This document shows, in pieces, positions 22,986 to 35,343 of a stretch of 64,000 nucleotides of DNA. This stretch comes from Gamarada debralockiae (Eukaryota > Ascomycota > Leotiomycetes > Helotiales > Hyphodiscaceae). A model generated the notes under the pieces. It had not been told where the DNA came from, did no database searches, and worked only from the letters and a program-made list of their open reading frames with translations. Both the position numbers and the translations under genes were made by a program. Location of the stretch: assembly GCA_002803225.1 (NCBI GenBank), contig NXFV01001204.1:1-64000 (forward strand). The letters run 5' to 3'. Position 1 is the first letter of the stretch. Each line of letters starts with the position of its first letter.

Positions 22986-24469
22986 ATGGACGTATCTGGC
23001 GATGACATTGCGGAGGTAGTTTTGAAGCAATTCGATGCGTTGCCAGCAAAAGCAAAGCCACTGGTGAGGGGTGGTGGGGTGAGAGAATGGGTTCCGCTGA
23101 GTGGGATCGTTGCGCAAGGTAACCCCTGAGAAGGCTGGCCGACTATCACAAACAAGGCTGACAATTTTGGTGCAGGGAAGAATGGCTTGACGTGCATAGC
23201 TGCAGCGTAAGATATTCTCATTCTAATCAGTGTCAGTTCCATTGCTGATGGTATGCAAGTACTGGTATGAAATGTCTGCCACATGATAAGGTCCCTCGAG
23301 CAGAAGGCATCGTGCTTCATGATTGGCACGCCGAACTTCTGGCAATTCGCTCCTTAAATCGCTTTTTACTGGAAGAATGCCATACTCTCCTGTTGTCACA
23401 AAAAAAGTCCTCTGAATATCTCAGGCTGCGGGGTGAAGACGAAAGGACCAAGTCCAATTTCCAGCCATTTGCGTTGAATAATGGCATCGATCTTCATATG
23501 TACTGTTCTGAAGCACCTTGTATGTTACATTTCTCAAGTCCAAGTATGTGTAGCTCTACTGAACACGCTTTAGGTGGAGATGCAAGTATGGAGCTCACGA
23601 TGTCAGCTCAAGAAGACTCTACTCCATGGCCAACGCCTCCCACCGTATCCGGCGATGCTGGCCTCATCTCAGCTATTTACCTTCCTCCACTTTCAGCCAC
23701 CCCAGCCTCCGACATAATTCTTCCGAAATCTCCTGAAATTCCGATGTTACGCGGTAGAGGTTTCTTCTCCGAATTAGGGACCGTTCGACGCAAACCCTCT
23801 CGTCCAGACGCTCCGCCAACACTCTCAAAGTCCTGCTCTGACAAGATCGCACTCAAGCAATGCACCTCCCTCCTCTCTTCCGTCACATCTCTACTTATAT
23901 CTCCCTCCAATGTCTATATTTCATCCCTCGTTCTTCCAGAATCCCAGCACTCGGAAACCGCTTGCACGCGGGCATTCTCTTCTGACGGGAGGATGAAGGA
24001 ATTGAAAGGCAGGCAATGGAATGGTGGATACTGCTTCACAGAATTTGGAATCAAGACTACGAGCAAGGAGTTCAAGTACAGCAGGAGGCAAGTGCTTGGC
24101 GTAGATGAGAAACTCGTGCCGAGCAATATCTCTGCGTCTTGGGTCAGTAGCCCAACATCTCCTCAAGGGAGCGGGCAACTTGAGACCCTTATCGGAGGTG
24201 TCTTGCAAGGGAGGAAACAGTATGATGTCCGTGGTGCAAGCCGAGTTTGCAAGAAGCGGATGTGGAAGCTTGCAATCGAGATTGCCGGGCTAGCTGCTGT
24301 GCCGGCCGTGGAACGGTGTTTGCGCATGGTAACTTATGCCGAGGTGAAGAGTAGTTCGTGTCTGGACTGGAGGAGGAACGTGAAGGACGATGTGAGAGAG
24401 CTGGCTTTGAAGGGCTGGGCCAGAAATATTGGAGGTGAGGAGTTTGGAATTGATGGTGTTGAGGTTTAA
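22986..24469 (+). CDS. TAD1: tRNA-specific adenosine deaminase (ADAT1/Tad1), 439 aa
   Basis: It deaminates adenosine 37 of tRNA-Ala to inosine. Exons are 22986-23118, 23176-23206, 23260-23519 and 23574-24469. The deaminase core shows GKNGLTCIAAATGMKCLP, then LHDWHAELLAIRSLNRFL with the zinc-binding His78 and the catalytic Glu80, APCGDASM with Cys142, and KSCSDKIALKQ with Cys about 229. These are the ligands and proton shuttle expected in ADAT1. The C-terminal part has KRMWKLAIEIAG and a terminal GWARNIGG. A long Ser/Pro-rich insert lies between the second and third ligand, as in filamentous fungi. Exon 3 uses a CAAG acceptor. Confidence 0.93.
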
Positions 24470-24706
24470 AAGGAGACTTTCCAGATGCATGCATCTCAAT
24501 TGATGTGATAACCCATTGACAATTTCATGGCAGGGTTATCACTTTGAAATCGTATGAATAGCAACTCAAATACCTCACCAAGTGCAGCGATAATCTCACA
24601 GACACAGTCCCGGGGTACTCTCCTCTGTTATAATGTCCTAGTGAGGGGTTCTGTAAGGTGTAGCCTAAACAGAGTCAAGACCTAAATGTCATGCTCTGTC
24701 TTGGTT
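24470..24706. other. Short intergenic gap
   Basis: It contains the TAD1 3' end. Nothing else is seen. Confidence 0.4.
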
Positions 24707-26465
24707 TCAGATTATGTTCAAGGTGCTAAGCCCCGTTTGAGGGATTGAGTCTTCCAAGGAAGCAAGTCGAGATTGTTTCAACACACGCGACTCGTTCTCG
24801 TTTGCCAATTGGGAACAGTCCCCAAGGAAAGTATATGTTGCTTCCTCTTGGGCAATTGGGCGAAGTAGTAATAAGCAACAGAGACCTGGAACAGCAACCG
24901 AAACATCACCCTCGCAGACAGTGACATCCTCCCTATAGAACCTTAGAACCTCCACTATCTCTGTAGCAAACCAGTGATTGTTAGTCTCCATAGAGAAAAG
25001 CTGCTGAGCAATGCGTACGACTTTGTCCTCGAGTCGGTACGGTATGCCATTGACAGCAGCCCGATAATACTCTTCACAATCTGCCTCGGGTGGTGGTGTT
25101 TCTCGAACTTCCCTTGTTTGGAAGTCTGAAATAGTCTTAAAGAACCAATCCCTAAACGATGTCGAGTATGGAAGGCCCCCAGTTTCCACTGTTGCCGTCA
25201 GAAATGCGTCGAACAACAGCAGATTTTGCGTGATAGTGGATTCGTCGGAAAGAGGTGTACGGCGACTAGGAGCATCTATTTTCGATACCCTTTCCATACT
25301 CCATACGCCGAACAATTAGTGTATTGCCATCCCCTGAGACGGTGGTTTTTGTTAGAGGTGTCTTGTCATTCCGGCGCTTCCCGTTCTTTGTTCTGAGCTG
25401 GCGAACCAACTAGAACTCCAACCAGCCTGCTGTTTTGTCGCATAATCAAGTGGATATCGCCCGTTGCCTCTATTAGAGCTCTGGCATAGTCCCAGTACAC
25501 CTGGGAGGATTCCTTCCCGTAGTCAGGAAGAAGGGACTTGGGAAACCGCTTAGATTGCAAGAGACTCAGTAGGCTGTATATCATATCATCAGGCAATGTT
25601 GAACGGAACCGTCCATCCAAGTTTTGGAAGAGCGCATTCAATCGCTCGAAGGAACTACTCCCGGATACCATCTCCCGCTTGGTATGCTCTCTGGGGTTAC
25701 GCCATTGGGGTCCACGTACACCTTCCACTGGTGGCTCGTCAGCATAGGGAGGGATCTCCCCATGATCTGTATCGCTACCATGTATATAGTATTGTAAGAG
25801 TTGACCAGATCCTGTAGACCCCAACAGACATTGACAACCATACAAATTGGCTCCTGACTGGCTAGGTGCAACTTCTTGAACTACCCAGATTCTAGAGAAC
25901 CAGGGCCGATGAAAGAGGCATAGGAAAGGGTATAGACCCCATGGCTTCTATCGTTCTCTGAAGAGACCGAAGTAATAGCAAGACACCCTTAGTGTTATTA
26001 GCAGGTTTCCTAATCTGTATTGCCATATGGATCATGTCGCTGTCTTTGCCATTCTCTCCTAGCCAAACGTATACTTTTTCGGCCCCACGATAGATATCCC
26101 CCATGCGCGGAATCTACATCTCTTTCTCGGCTAGGTCATTCTGATTGATGCAGAGCGCATCTACCTAGAGTCTGAAAGTGTAAAGGTTACTTTCTCCTAA
26201 TAAAGTCTCCAGTCGATGTTTGGTCTTGTCATGCTTGCTTCTGGACACAAAGGCTCGAATTTGCTGTAAGCCAGCAGAAAGGTTTCGTGTGACCTGGCAA
26301 GTCTCCCCAGCTAAGGATATCTCCGCGGTATCTTTTGGTTGCTTTACGTGTATGACAATGCAACGTAGGTGGGATTATCACTTAATGATGCGTATTCGAT
26401 ATCGCATCTGATCTCGTCGTCCCAACATCCTGGTTCCAATTTGAGTAACCCTATATATCCCAGCC
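24707..26465 (-). pseudogene. HET domain protein, RIP-like stops and frameshift
   Basis: Reading leftward, the heterokaryon-incompatibility (HET) domain is clear. GLLKLEPGCWDDEIRCDIEY leads to ALSYT followed by a stop where WG is expected (TAAAGC instead of TGGGGC), then a 1-bp shift near 26360. Next comes RL-stop-VDALCINQND (TAG for the Trp of LWVDALCINQ), then EKEM-stop-IPRMGDIYRGAEKVYVWLG (TAG for Gln). Further down are the helical region LPDDMIYSLLSLLQSKRFPKSLLPDY (25600-25480) and a C-terminal block (25315-24707). The stops are explained by G-to-A/C-to-T changes, as expected from repeat-induced point mutation. HET proteins trigger cell death on non-self fusion; this copy cannot make a full protein. 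Confidence 0.85.
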
Positions 26466-27031
26466 TCGCAGCGATCGATATAGTGACGACTTTTGATGGA
26501 TATTGAGTAGCCGTACATCCAAGATATCAAGGAGAGAAAAGCCAGCGGTAGAGTCACTCGAAGGGGCAGCCTGGAGTTAATAAAGACCTCTGGGAAAGAT
26601 CGGGCTTCGCGCCAGTTTCCTTTGGTCGCCGAGATCGAGACGTTCGCGGCGTTACACGCAGCTGACTAAACATTAGCTCTTCACTATTGGGATACACTTT
26701 TACGTAGACCCCTAAAGGCTTCTCAATTCTGCGTACACTGGCCTCAATTAGTCACTCAAATTGAACGATCCCACTCATACAATATGATATTAGATTCTAA
26801 TCTTCAAAATGGAAAACCTGCGAATGGTATTTTCGAGGAAATTCGGCCACGGATACAACTGCAATATACAAGCACGTTTGTTCCCATCACTCAATCAATG
26901 TTAGCTTTTGAGGGATCCACCCATATGCGCTGCCCAAGGAAACATCCGGATGATCCAAAACCATATGCTCCAATCGCTCATCCAATCTCAATATTTCATC
27001 CAACCGCCAGTACAGTTCATGACTAACAATC
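26466..27031. other. Intergenic, nothing recognised
   Basis: It lies between the HET remnant and the Rax1 3' end. Its short ORFs lack family features. Confidence 0.4.
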
Positions 27032-28595
27032 TCACATATATCCGCCTTTCGGAACCACGACGAAGATAGCTGTGATGATACCAGCAACGACAAGAGAGAT
27101 CAGGATGGACTGAAAGAAAATCATATCCTGAATCTGTCTCAAAGCCGGCTCCTGAATCCACACCTCCCTGTCAAAGACCTTGCGAATGATATTGCGCTTC
27201 TGATACTTCATAACCCATGGAGCATCTTCGTAGGAATTGGAGGATTGGACGCTCTCGACAGACTCGCGCATATTGTAAGTACTGCCATTGACATCCTTGT
27301 CGTTCTCCGAATCTGTGAACAGCTCCCAAGGTCGAAGGTGACGATGATGCATGCCATGGAGGACTACGCACATACCCTTGTACGCCGCGATCAATGTAGC
27401 AGTACCGATGACCAATCCGATGGCTCCGAGAGCGCGCCAGCCGCGGCCAACGTTGCTGAGAGTGACGAGAAGTTCGGTGAGAACACCTGCGAGGATGAGG
27501 CTTATGCCAAGACCACGGGCGAATACAACGCGGGGCCGGTTACCGTTACAAATGGCCCATCGGATGAAGTTGGGGTGGAGCTGGTTTCGAAGAACGCTTT
27601 CAACATCGGCAATGACGCGAGCGAAGGCAGACGGGTGAGTGGTGGCCTCGAGGGCTTTCAAAAGGGTCTTGCGCTGACCGGCGGAGATGTTCAACTCGCG
27701 AGGGGAGGCATCGGTGATGTAGCTTTGTATGATGTGTTCGATTTCCTTTCGGAATGGCTGGATGGTGACTGAAGATTGATTAGCTTCTAGAACGTTATTT
27801 GGGGAAAATGTAGATACATGGTTGGCTAAGACCAGCGTTTTCAAAAGCATCATGTGAAACTGTGGAAGCTGGCTCTCTCGATCTCTGTGAATCCCGGTTG
27901 GTGGAAAGAGATGTGTAGGTAGGGGACTTGACAGTGGTAGAAGACTCGCAAGGGTTTGATGCTCCACCCCGAAGGTTTGCTCCATTCGCAGTGGGGTTTC
28001 GGGAGTCCTCGAGAGTCTGGGAGGTACGTCCATGTGAGGTTTGTGGTGGAGTAGCAAAAGGGTTTCCAACGCCAAAGCCAGGAATGGTAGCCATGGCATC
28101 TTTGGAGAAGATGGTGCCTTTAAGGACCTCAGTAGCAGCGGTGGCCGGTTGTTGCTGCTGGAAGTTTGCTTTCATCTTGTTCCACTCCTCCAAAGCATCC
28201 TTTTGGTTTTGTTGGGTCCATTCTGGAGACAAAGTCTTCTCACTAGCGATCAGGGCATCGAATCTCTGAACATAGCCACGGAACCACATGAAGAATTGCA
28301 GATGCTCTGCTGCATGCTCCACATAGAGAAGGTAGTCCATAAAATCTCGAAGCGTACAGGGCTGTCAGAACATTATTGATAAGTTTTGAAATACCGAATG
28401 AGTGAATGAACTTACAGGGCAGGTGCCATTGGAAATGATGCGATCAAAGGACAGCATTTCAGGTACACCGCTGGGAGTTGGAGCAGGCGGTTTGGAGCTG
28501 CGCGTAGATTCTGTTGCCTCTGACATAATAGAGGGGGTTCTGGGAGTTGTGGGAGGAACATGGGCAGGTCGACGGTACAGTAAGGTGACAGACAT
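27032..28595 (-). CDS. RAX1: RGS-domain membrane protein, Rax1-like, 486 aa
   Basis: Three exons (28595-28416, 28361-27818, 27768-27032) with introns of 54 and 49 bp. The N terminus has LSFDRIISNGTCPPCTLRDFMDYL and EHAAEHLQFFMWFRGYVQRF, the start of an RGS domain. A Ser/Thr/Pro-rich insert follows, then FTIQPFRKEIEHIIQSYI and SAFARVIADVESVLRNQLHPNFIRW complete it. After that come two hydrophobic helices (GLGISLILAGVLTELLVTL, LGAIGLVIGTATLIAAY) and a C-terminal one (ILISLVVAGIITAIFVVVP). This split RGS plus three TM layout is that of yeast Rax1, a bud-site/polarity factor acting with Rax2. The start at 28595 is preferred over 28664, which would add 23 residues. Confidence 0.82.
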
Positions 28596-30665
28596 GGCCG
28601 CGTTGCAGTGGCAGAGGTGATGTGGTCTCGATGACTCAAGTTTGCGAGCGACTGTAGTCTTCAATCATTCCGGCTTTGGGTGGCTGAGGAGAGCTGGAGT
28701 TCACGCGCGGTCCTGGCTCAATGAATTTAAAGGCTTTGTTGTGTGAAATAAATGAGTGAAATATTTTGAAGAATTGAAAGCAATGTGGTCGACCTGGTTT
28801 TGCGGGCGAGTAGTGAGAGGGTGCTTGAGTGAATCCTCCTTCAATTGCTCACTTAGTTTGAGAGATTCAGCAAGCAAATCAGTGAATAAATCAAGAGATG
28901 AAGTAGTACAGATGCAGGCGCAGAAAGGGTGGAGGGTAGGTTGTTAAGCCGAGGCACAACGTGAGAAGATGCCTTGCAAATGTCTGACTTGTCCTGGAAT
29001 TTGAACACAGCAGCCAAGTGCAGCAGCATCGACACTTCAAATATCCAAGTGGACTTCCACAGAATGATATATCTTGCAAACGACTCAGAACTCACATGGA
29101 AGCAAGGCAAAGTTTGGGCCCGTGTTTGTGGGGACAGGTTGAATGGGGGACGGCAGGCACGCCTTGGCCCTGTTGAATGACACCGAAGGGATCAAACTCC
29201 TCTAGGGTGCCTTGATAACCCAGAGTTGGCACACACGTCCTAACTAGGACAGGCCCAGCAGCTAGTGCAGTCTATCCTGCATGCTATGCAAGCTTCGGGG
29301 CTTCGAGTTACGACACTATAAGTTGAGGAGCTCTACCTCTACTGCGAGAACAAGTCACAACGTCGGGTGTTTGACGAATCTTGTCCCCTGGTGGCGTGCT
29401 GTACAACCATGCTCTTGACTTGAACTCAGGTCCGGGAACGTGCATTTTATGGACACCCACAGAAGAATAATCGAGTCAAAATGGAAGAATTGAAGGCCTC
29501 CAAGCGCACTCAAATGTGGGGCATCGACTGAATGGGAGGTTTGACTGAAGATCTTTTGTTTCAACGGCACGGCAGTCGCCCCGACACGGATCCACAATCT
29601 AAATGCGTGGCACGGGACACTATCTGGTCCAAAGAGGGGCTTGAACATAACTACCGTACAGTAAAGACCAGGAAGCAGTCGAGATTAAGTTCGCACCGGC
29701 CTGTCACTTGGACCTCTATTGCCAAAAGGGCCAAAACGTGAGTTTTTTCAGATCTTGCCGTGTCCAGTGCTCGAGCAGTGCTGCTGGCCAATGCAAAATT
29801 GCACACGGCCGGCTTAACCAAGTGTTCTCGACGACTGCCGGTGCTCACAATCAGACCTCAGTATATTTTGACGGTCAAGCAAGAGAACGGTTTATACGCT
29901 CAACCCAGCATCCACCCCGAGATGTACGCCCAGATCAGAGCCGATCGGCGCAAGGTGCTATTTCGGAGAGCACGAAGCGAGGAAACGGACTTGCTGGAAC
30001 CAATATATTTCGCCAATGATATCTCTTTCACACCTCCGCTTCCTCTAATTGGATTCTTTAATTGTCCGTCTTTGCCCCACGTCATATCCAGGACTCGCTA
30101 ATCGAGATTTCAGCGGACCCCCACGATTCCGCCCCTTGCTCCGAGCCTGTCATCTTGACACCCACTTGCAAGCCGTGAGTCGAGAACCTCAGAACCAAAT
30201 TACTTCCAGGTCTTCCCAGAAACCCGGTTGAAATTTTCGAGGCCGGCAAACACGAGCCAAAGAACTTGTACCTAAGGCGTCAACATTTCGGACACAGCAC
30301 CCTGATTCTGCAGGAGCTTTGCAGCACGAGATCCTGTTGCCTTTTGCCATTCCACAACATGGCTTGCCGATTTCTCGAACCTCGACTCCCGACCGAAATC
30401 AGTTGTATTCGTGTCCCTGCATTAAATACCTTCTGTGAGTCGTCTTCTAAACAGACAACCTCTGCATCGGGGAATACACGTTGCTTCCGCGAGAGTTTTG
30501 AGGGTGTATGGAGGAGATTTACATCATCTGTCACTCACAAATTTGACATCTGATCGGATGAAGCTTGAAAGTGTCTTTTTCTCTCCGAATGGTCTCGGAG
30601 TCGCACAAATCGGCGACCATGACTGAAAGATGTGGAGAGTCTTCAATCTACCTTGGTCTCATACT
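28596..30665. other. 2-kb region without a confident gene
   Basis: Several overlapping plus-strand ORFs of 60-113 codons occur at 29530-30560, for example 29760-30101, but no frame resembles a known family. I see no tRNA. Confidence 0.4.
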
Positions 30666-30946
30666 GTAGTAATTGGCACATAAGATAATATCTTATGTGT
30701 TTTTCGTTGGCAATTCGTCAGATGAACCGTATCTTATCTGGTAGTATCTTATGTAAATTTTCGAAGGTTTAGGCTCTTAGTCCCTGTAAATTTAGCGACT
30801 GAAAGGCTGAAGTCTGTGGAATTTCGGGTTAGGCTGTCAATGAAGATAATATCTTAAATGATTCCTTGACCAAGCTTCAATTGGAACCATATCTTATCTG
30901 GCTAGTATTTTATAAGTTGTCTATTATCTTATGTGCCAATTACTAC
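30666..30946. mobile_element. 281-bp MITE with inverted ends
   Basis: The ends are inverted copies of about 25 bp: GTAGTAATTGGCACATAAG... on the left (30666 on) and its complement ending at 30946. Inside, AAGATAATATCTTA is itself palindromic. A second pair of sub-repeats (GAACCRTATCTTATCTGG) occurs near 30725 and near 30885. There is no coding capacity. Confidence 0.85.
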
Positions 30947-31251
30947 GGTAGCTTATTGCTTTCGAAACATATCGATGCATGTCCCTTCCCGTGCCACTGT
31001 CTTCTTGATTTTCTCCCTCTCCAACTGTCTTTCAGGGGTCAAGATGCTTCGATGAGATGGACGTCCAATCACGTGGCTCCCTCATGAGCAAAAGTTGTGC
31101 TACGAGATACGGCTTTTCTCAAAGCCGAAGGAGGGGCAGCATATTGCCCCTGAGTTTCTATTGTCTTAAGTTACTCAAACTTTCTTTATTTCAAATTATC
31201 GATATGTTTTGCTTTGCTTCCAGTTCGAGCAACGTCACATACCTGTTCCAT
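30947..31251. other. Gap downstream of the DUF1348 gene
   Basis: About 300 bp with no gene-like content. Confidence 0.4.
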
Positions 31252-31915
31252 CTACCAGTGCTTCTCCTCAATGGGAACCTCGTTGACATCAACTCCCTCC
31301 TTGAACCATCTCTCGCTATCAGCGAGCTTGACATCATTCCCACTCATCTGCCTCTTCCTCATCCTTCCATCCTCAGCAAATGTCCAGTCTTCAAGACCAT
31401 AAGTCCTCCACCACTGTCCTGACTCATCATGCCATTCGTACCAGAATTGGACAGCTATCTACCCATTCTTATCAGCTAGATCCCACATGAACACCATAAA
31501 AGCCTCAATCTTTCCCCACCAACCGCCCGAGCCGCCCAAATCGAACTTCCCCGGTGGAAATTAGGCGCGTAACGTACCTTGTTGTCAGTAAAAGCAAACA
31601 GCTCCTTCCTCAACCGATATCCATTCTCCACCGACCACTTCTTGGTCAAGAACTCCACAATCTCATCATGGCCCTTCAAGAAAGTGTCTCTGTTGCGCCA
31701 AATGGAGTCGGTAGTGTAACCATTCTTCACAATCGAGGGATTCCTAGCAATGTCTCAAATCAGTCTCCACCTCCAACTTTTCTATCCCTCTTGGCGAAAG
31801 GAAAACCCTTGAGCACGAACCTCGTATTCCACAAATCCTGTGCAGCTTTAACTTTTATCTGTGCTGTCTCCGCGGTAAAGGGCGGAAGCGGTGGCTTGGT
31901 TGTGGAGGAAGCCAT
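31252..31915 (-). CDS. DUF1348 (NTF2-like fold) protein, 155 aa
   Basis: Exons are 31915-31821, 31743-31578 and 31458-31252, with introns of 77 and 119 bp. The spliced protein runs MASSTTKPPLPPFTAETAQ, then KAAQDLWNTRNPSIVKNGY, then TDSIWRNRDTFLKGHDEIVEF, then KELFAFTDNKIAVQFWYEWH and WWRTYGLEDWTFAEDGRM, ending KEGVDVNEVPIEEKHW. This is the conserved layout of the DUF1348/SnoaL-like family (about 155 residues). These are small alpha+beta proteins found in bacteria and fungi without an established reaction. An upstream in-frame ATG (32017) would add 34 residues with a basic, mitochondrial-presequence-like look, but the inner start gives the usual family length. Confidence 0.9.
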
Positions 31916-32719
31916 GTTTCTGGTATTGTAGTACGAAAGGTTTGCTTGTGGAACACGGAGTCGAAGAGGAAATGCTTTTTTATATGAGATGGTGCAGAAC
32001 TTCGAAAACAAGCTCATACTTTTTCCTTTTATGTCCGCTTCAGATTAAATAGAGCTTTCCATTGGTATGAACAATATGACGAGTCTTAAATGGATCCCCG
32101 CGGGGTTTGAAAAGACGGGTTTGAACTTGACGTTCAAGAGAAGGGAACTGAATAATCTTTCTGCAGTATCAGACCATCAGGATCCCGAAATGAGTCCGCT
32201 AGTTCGATGTTCAAGTTCTTAGAATGACTGTACATATCTTACATAAGATCCCCGGACCCAAAAGCAGCCAAAGCACTATCCCATTACCCCTCTATGCTCC
32301 TCATGCCTCAAAATCCAGGTCCAAAAGCCCAGACAAGTCGGAAGTTGTCAGCGAGCTCTCAAACATGACGCAATTGGGGGCCAGATGAGAAATCATTGTT
32401 CAAAATCGTAACAGCGAGCAAAACAAAGTTTCAGGAAATCAAATACTTCCATGTGAAAATAGTGGATCTTTGCATGATTTTTGGGAGCACAACTAATCAG
32501 GTGGGTTGCTCGTTCCTGAACTCGGCCGCGAGATCGCTGAGCTCCGATGCAACCCCCCACTGTTTAGCGTAAGATAAAAGCTCAGGGTCCTGCTGAGCTT
32601 CAACGATGCAACCATTGACTATTCTATCTGCGAGATCTTCCGCTCTTTTGATCGTTTCTGTACTTACCTCATATCTTACATATTCATATCTCACCAAAGA
32701 ACTTCAAGACACAGTAAAG
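31916..32719. other. Intergenic between divergent genes
   Basis: These 800 bp separate the divergent DUF1348 and peroxiredoxin genes and contain both promoters. No gene-like ORF is present apart from an in-frame extension upstream of the peroxiredoxin. Confidence 0.45.
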
Positions 32720-33416
32720 ATGGCAGAACTCAAGGTCGGAGATAGCTTCCCAAGCGGTGTTACTTTCAGCTACGTCCCTTACACGCCAGAGAATGGCGAC
32801 ATTACTTCATGCGGTATTCCCATCAATTATGATGCCAGCAAAGGTCTGGATTTCCTCTTCGCAATCCCAGTTCCCTATCCCAAATTCCAAAGCCTCCATC
32901 AACCTCCATCCATTCTTCAAACCCCTCTCCCAGACGCCGAATCTACGCTGATGAGAACGAACTACAGAGTGGGCCGGCAAGAAAGTCGTCGTCTTCTCCG
33001 TCCCGGGCGCCTTCACGCCCGGCTGCTCAGCCAAGCATCTCCCAGGTTTCATCCAGAACCTCTCTGCATTGAAGGCGAAGGGCGTTGATATCGTGGCTTG
33101 CATTGCGTTCAATGATGCGTGGGTTATGAGTGCGTGGGGCAAGGCCAATGGCATTAAGGATGATTCAATTGTAAGAACACCTACCCCGTCAGGAATTGTA
33201 CACACTTAGGAGCAGATGGCTGATCGTGTTTGGCATAAACAGCTCTTTCTCTCGGACCCTGGCACCGAATTCTCGAAGAAGCTCGGCTGGACATTGGGTG
33301 AGCGTACCGCTCGTTATGCCTTGGTGATTGATAACGGCAAGATCACATATGCGGAGAAGGAGCCTGGTCGTGAGGTTACGGTCTCCAGTGCTGAGGCTGT
33401 GTTGGCCAAGCTCTAG
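32720..33416 (+). CDS. PMP20/Asp f 3-type peroxiredoxin, 166 aa
   Basis: It reduces peroxides with a cysteine thiol. Exons are 32720-32843, 32968-33170 and 33243-33416. The protein starts [20 protein letters not shown] and has [20 protein letters not shown] with the peroxidatic cysteine at 61. It continues [40 protein letters not shown] and [22 protein letters not shown]. The length and the PGAFTPxC motif fit the atypical 2-Cys/1-Cys PRX5-like group that includes fungal PMP20. The C-terminal residues AKL could be a weak peroxisomal PTS1-like signal. An in-frame upstream ATG (32606) would add 38 hydrophobic residues and is less likely. Confidence 0.93.
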
Positions 33417-34418
33417 ATGGGGACAGAAAAGTTCTTGACTTAGAGCGATACCTGGAGTTTGCAGACGGGTTGAATGGAGCTCTGGCGATGATCTTGTGTC
33501 TTATGAACTGAATTGATATTAGATAGATAAATATGGTAGAGAGGAATACGATGAAGACCTCTCCTACGCATTTCTCGTCCTTTGGTACATCTATGGGGAA
33601 CTTCAGTGATCCGCTTTCAGAATGCCTACATATATTTCTTTCGCAGCGCCAAGGACATCTCCAAGATGGTTCGGAGATCCAGAGGGTGGTTACAGTGACG
33701 CCTGCTGTCCTTGGCGATGTGTGTGCACAGCAACTGTGCAGTCTGAGAAGGTATGATGGAAGAGGGTTTAGCAACTTTCAGGTTATGGGTGTCAATGCAT
33801 GATAGATCAACCTTGCTTATTTGAGCTTTGTCGTTGTCGAGATCATTGTCGTCAAGTTCAATATGCTCGCGGATTCCTCGCGTCAACCTGCTTCGAATGG
33901 CGCAAACAAGGAAGTCAAGGCGCCCAATCCTTTGAAAAGAGGGCACAATTTGCCCGCGGGAGCCATTGAATGGCAGTTATGACATTCAATTGAGTTCCAA
34001 CGCCCGTCTGCATCCTCCTCTATCCCTCCATTTATGGCTATTGTGCTCGACAAAGGCCTTCAACATACGGCGCCCACCCCAAGACGCTCGCCAGAGGCCC
34101 AATCTGGAATAGCTTGACTGTCAACTAACAGTAGAGTTTGTGCCATCTGCCGCAACCTAATAGAACCCGTCTTACCTTCCTTTCTCATCGTGATATGGAA
34201 CCTGTGGGGCGGATAGAATTGCCGCCAGAAGATGGTCGGTCATTGCTGGATCGAACGTTTGAAGGAATTCCAAGCATCTGGCATGTGCCACAATAGCATC
34301 AATGCATTGAGGCATGAACGCAGCACGAGTTTGAGTGCCCAAGGGTTGGATCTGAGTGTTGAATTTGTTTTCTATTGTGCCCATGCCTATATGTACACCA
34401 TCGCCAGCCCGGCCTCCA
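33417..34418. other. Intergenic, about 1 kb
   Basis: It lies between two convergent 3' ends. ORFs of 66-132 codons resemble nothing known. Confidence 0.45.
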
Positions 34419-34981
34419 TCATATGCCCGTCTTTACCAATCCTGTAACTTTATCCTCGATCTCTTTGTCTGACAGGCCTAGTTCTGGTCAGCCTTGCTCA
34501 GTCCTAGGCTCTGCAGAATCTGGAACATACCTGCTAATGACTCGCTCTTCTCCTTTCCGAATTCTGTATTTAAAATCAGCCTCTGGACTTCCATCGTCTG
34601 CTTCTGGTAATCGCGCAAGAGAAGGAATGCATCGAATCAACCCACCATATCTTGCGTAGACTCTCGGTTGTGTGCCAGCAGCTTCTCGGAGCATGATGGG
34701 AGTATGCGGATTGTTCTTCTTCATCGTAGGATATGCGCGCGCAAGGAATGACCTGTATTGATGGGAATCAGCCCGCGCTCTCTAAACCTGATCCTGTGCT
34801 CCAAGCAGCGACTTCTTTGGATCTGCCAGGACTCCAGCAGTGCTGCGTCGTCTTCCCAAAGCCTGATGATTCATATAGACCCTATGCGCACTCACCTCGT
34901 AGGGCCACTGTGCTCCGCCGTCTGACAAAACAGGAACCGGACTTCCTTCAGCGTCTGCGAGAACACATATTTGCCTGACAT
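34419..34981 (-). CDS. NADH-ubiquinone oxidoreductase B8 subunit (NDUFA2-like, 10.5 kDa), 94 aa
   Basis: An accessory subunit of mitochondrial complex I, thioredoxin-like fold. Four exons (34981-34896, 34752-34646, 34563-34531, 34477-34419) with introns of 143, 82 and 53 bp. The protein begins MSGKYVFSQTLKEVRFLFCQ, with the cysteine found in many fungal homologues, and continues SFLARAYPTMKKNNPHTPIM, LREAAGTQPRVYARYEFGKE and KSESLAGLSDKEIEDKV. All junctions keep frame. It is divergent from the pyruvate-carrier gene, 362 bp away. Confidence 0.93.
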
Positions 34982-35343
34982 CTTGCCCTTTCAGTCTTCG
35001 ATCTCTTTGTGGTGATTCAATTGATCGCGGCTTAAGCTATTCGCATGTCCAAATGAAGCTCAATAATTGTCGTTAACGCACCTCGCATAAGTCACTTGCA
35101 TAAGTGGCGCTAAAGTTATGCAATCGGGCATGATGGCCGATACCAACAACCCCGATTTGCGCTTCAACATATTTCGGAGACCTTATCCAGTATTTGCCCT
35201 GCGTGAGATTCCATTTCACAACAACTTCGGTCCTTTCTCACTTGGATCTGTCGCCTCACTAATTGCCATACCTTCACTTCTTTGAAGGGATAATCTTCAA
35301 TTGTCATTTCTGCTTTGAGAAAGGAAACAGGGACGCAGTCATA
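34982..35343. promoter_or_regulatory. Shared divergent promoter, B8 subunit / pyruvate carrier
   Basis: These 362 bp lie between two divergent nuclear genes for mitochondrial energy metabolism, which makes joint regulation plausible. No specific site is recognised. Confidence 0.45.

Noticed and set aside
27245..27772. 175-codon plus-strand ORF
   Set aside because: It lies entirely antisense to the Rax1-like coding exon.
31140..31420. Plus-strand ORF of 121 codons
   Set aside because: Antisense to the last exon of the DUF1348 gene.
32606..32719. Upstream in-frame start for the peroxiredoxin
   Set aside because: It would add a hydrophobic 38-residue leader not usual in PMP20-type proteins; the inner ATG gives the family length.
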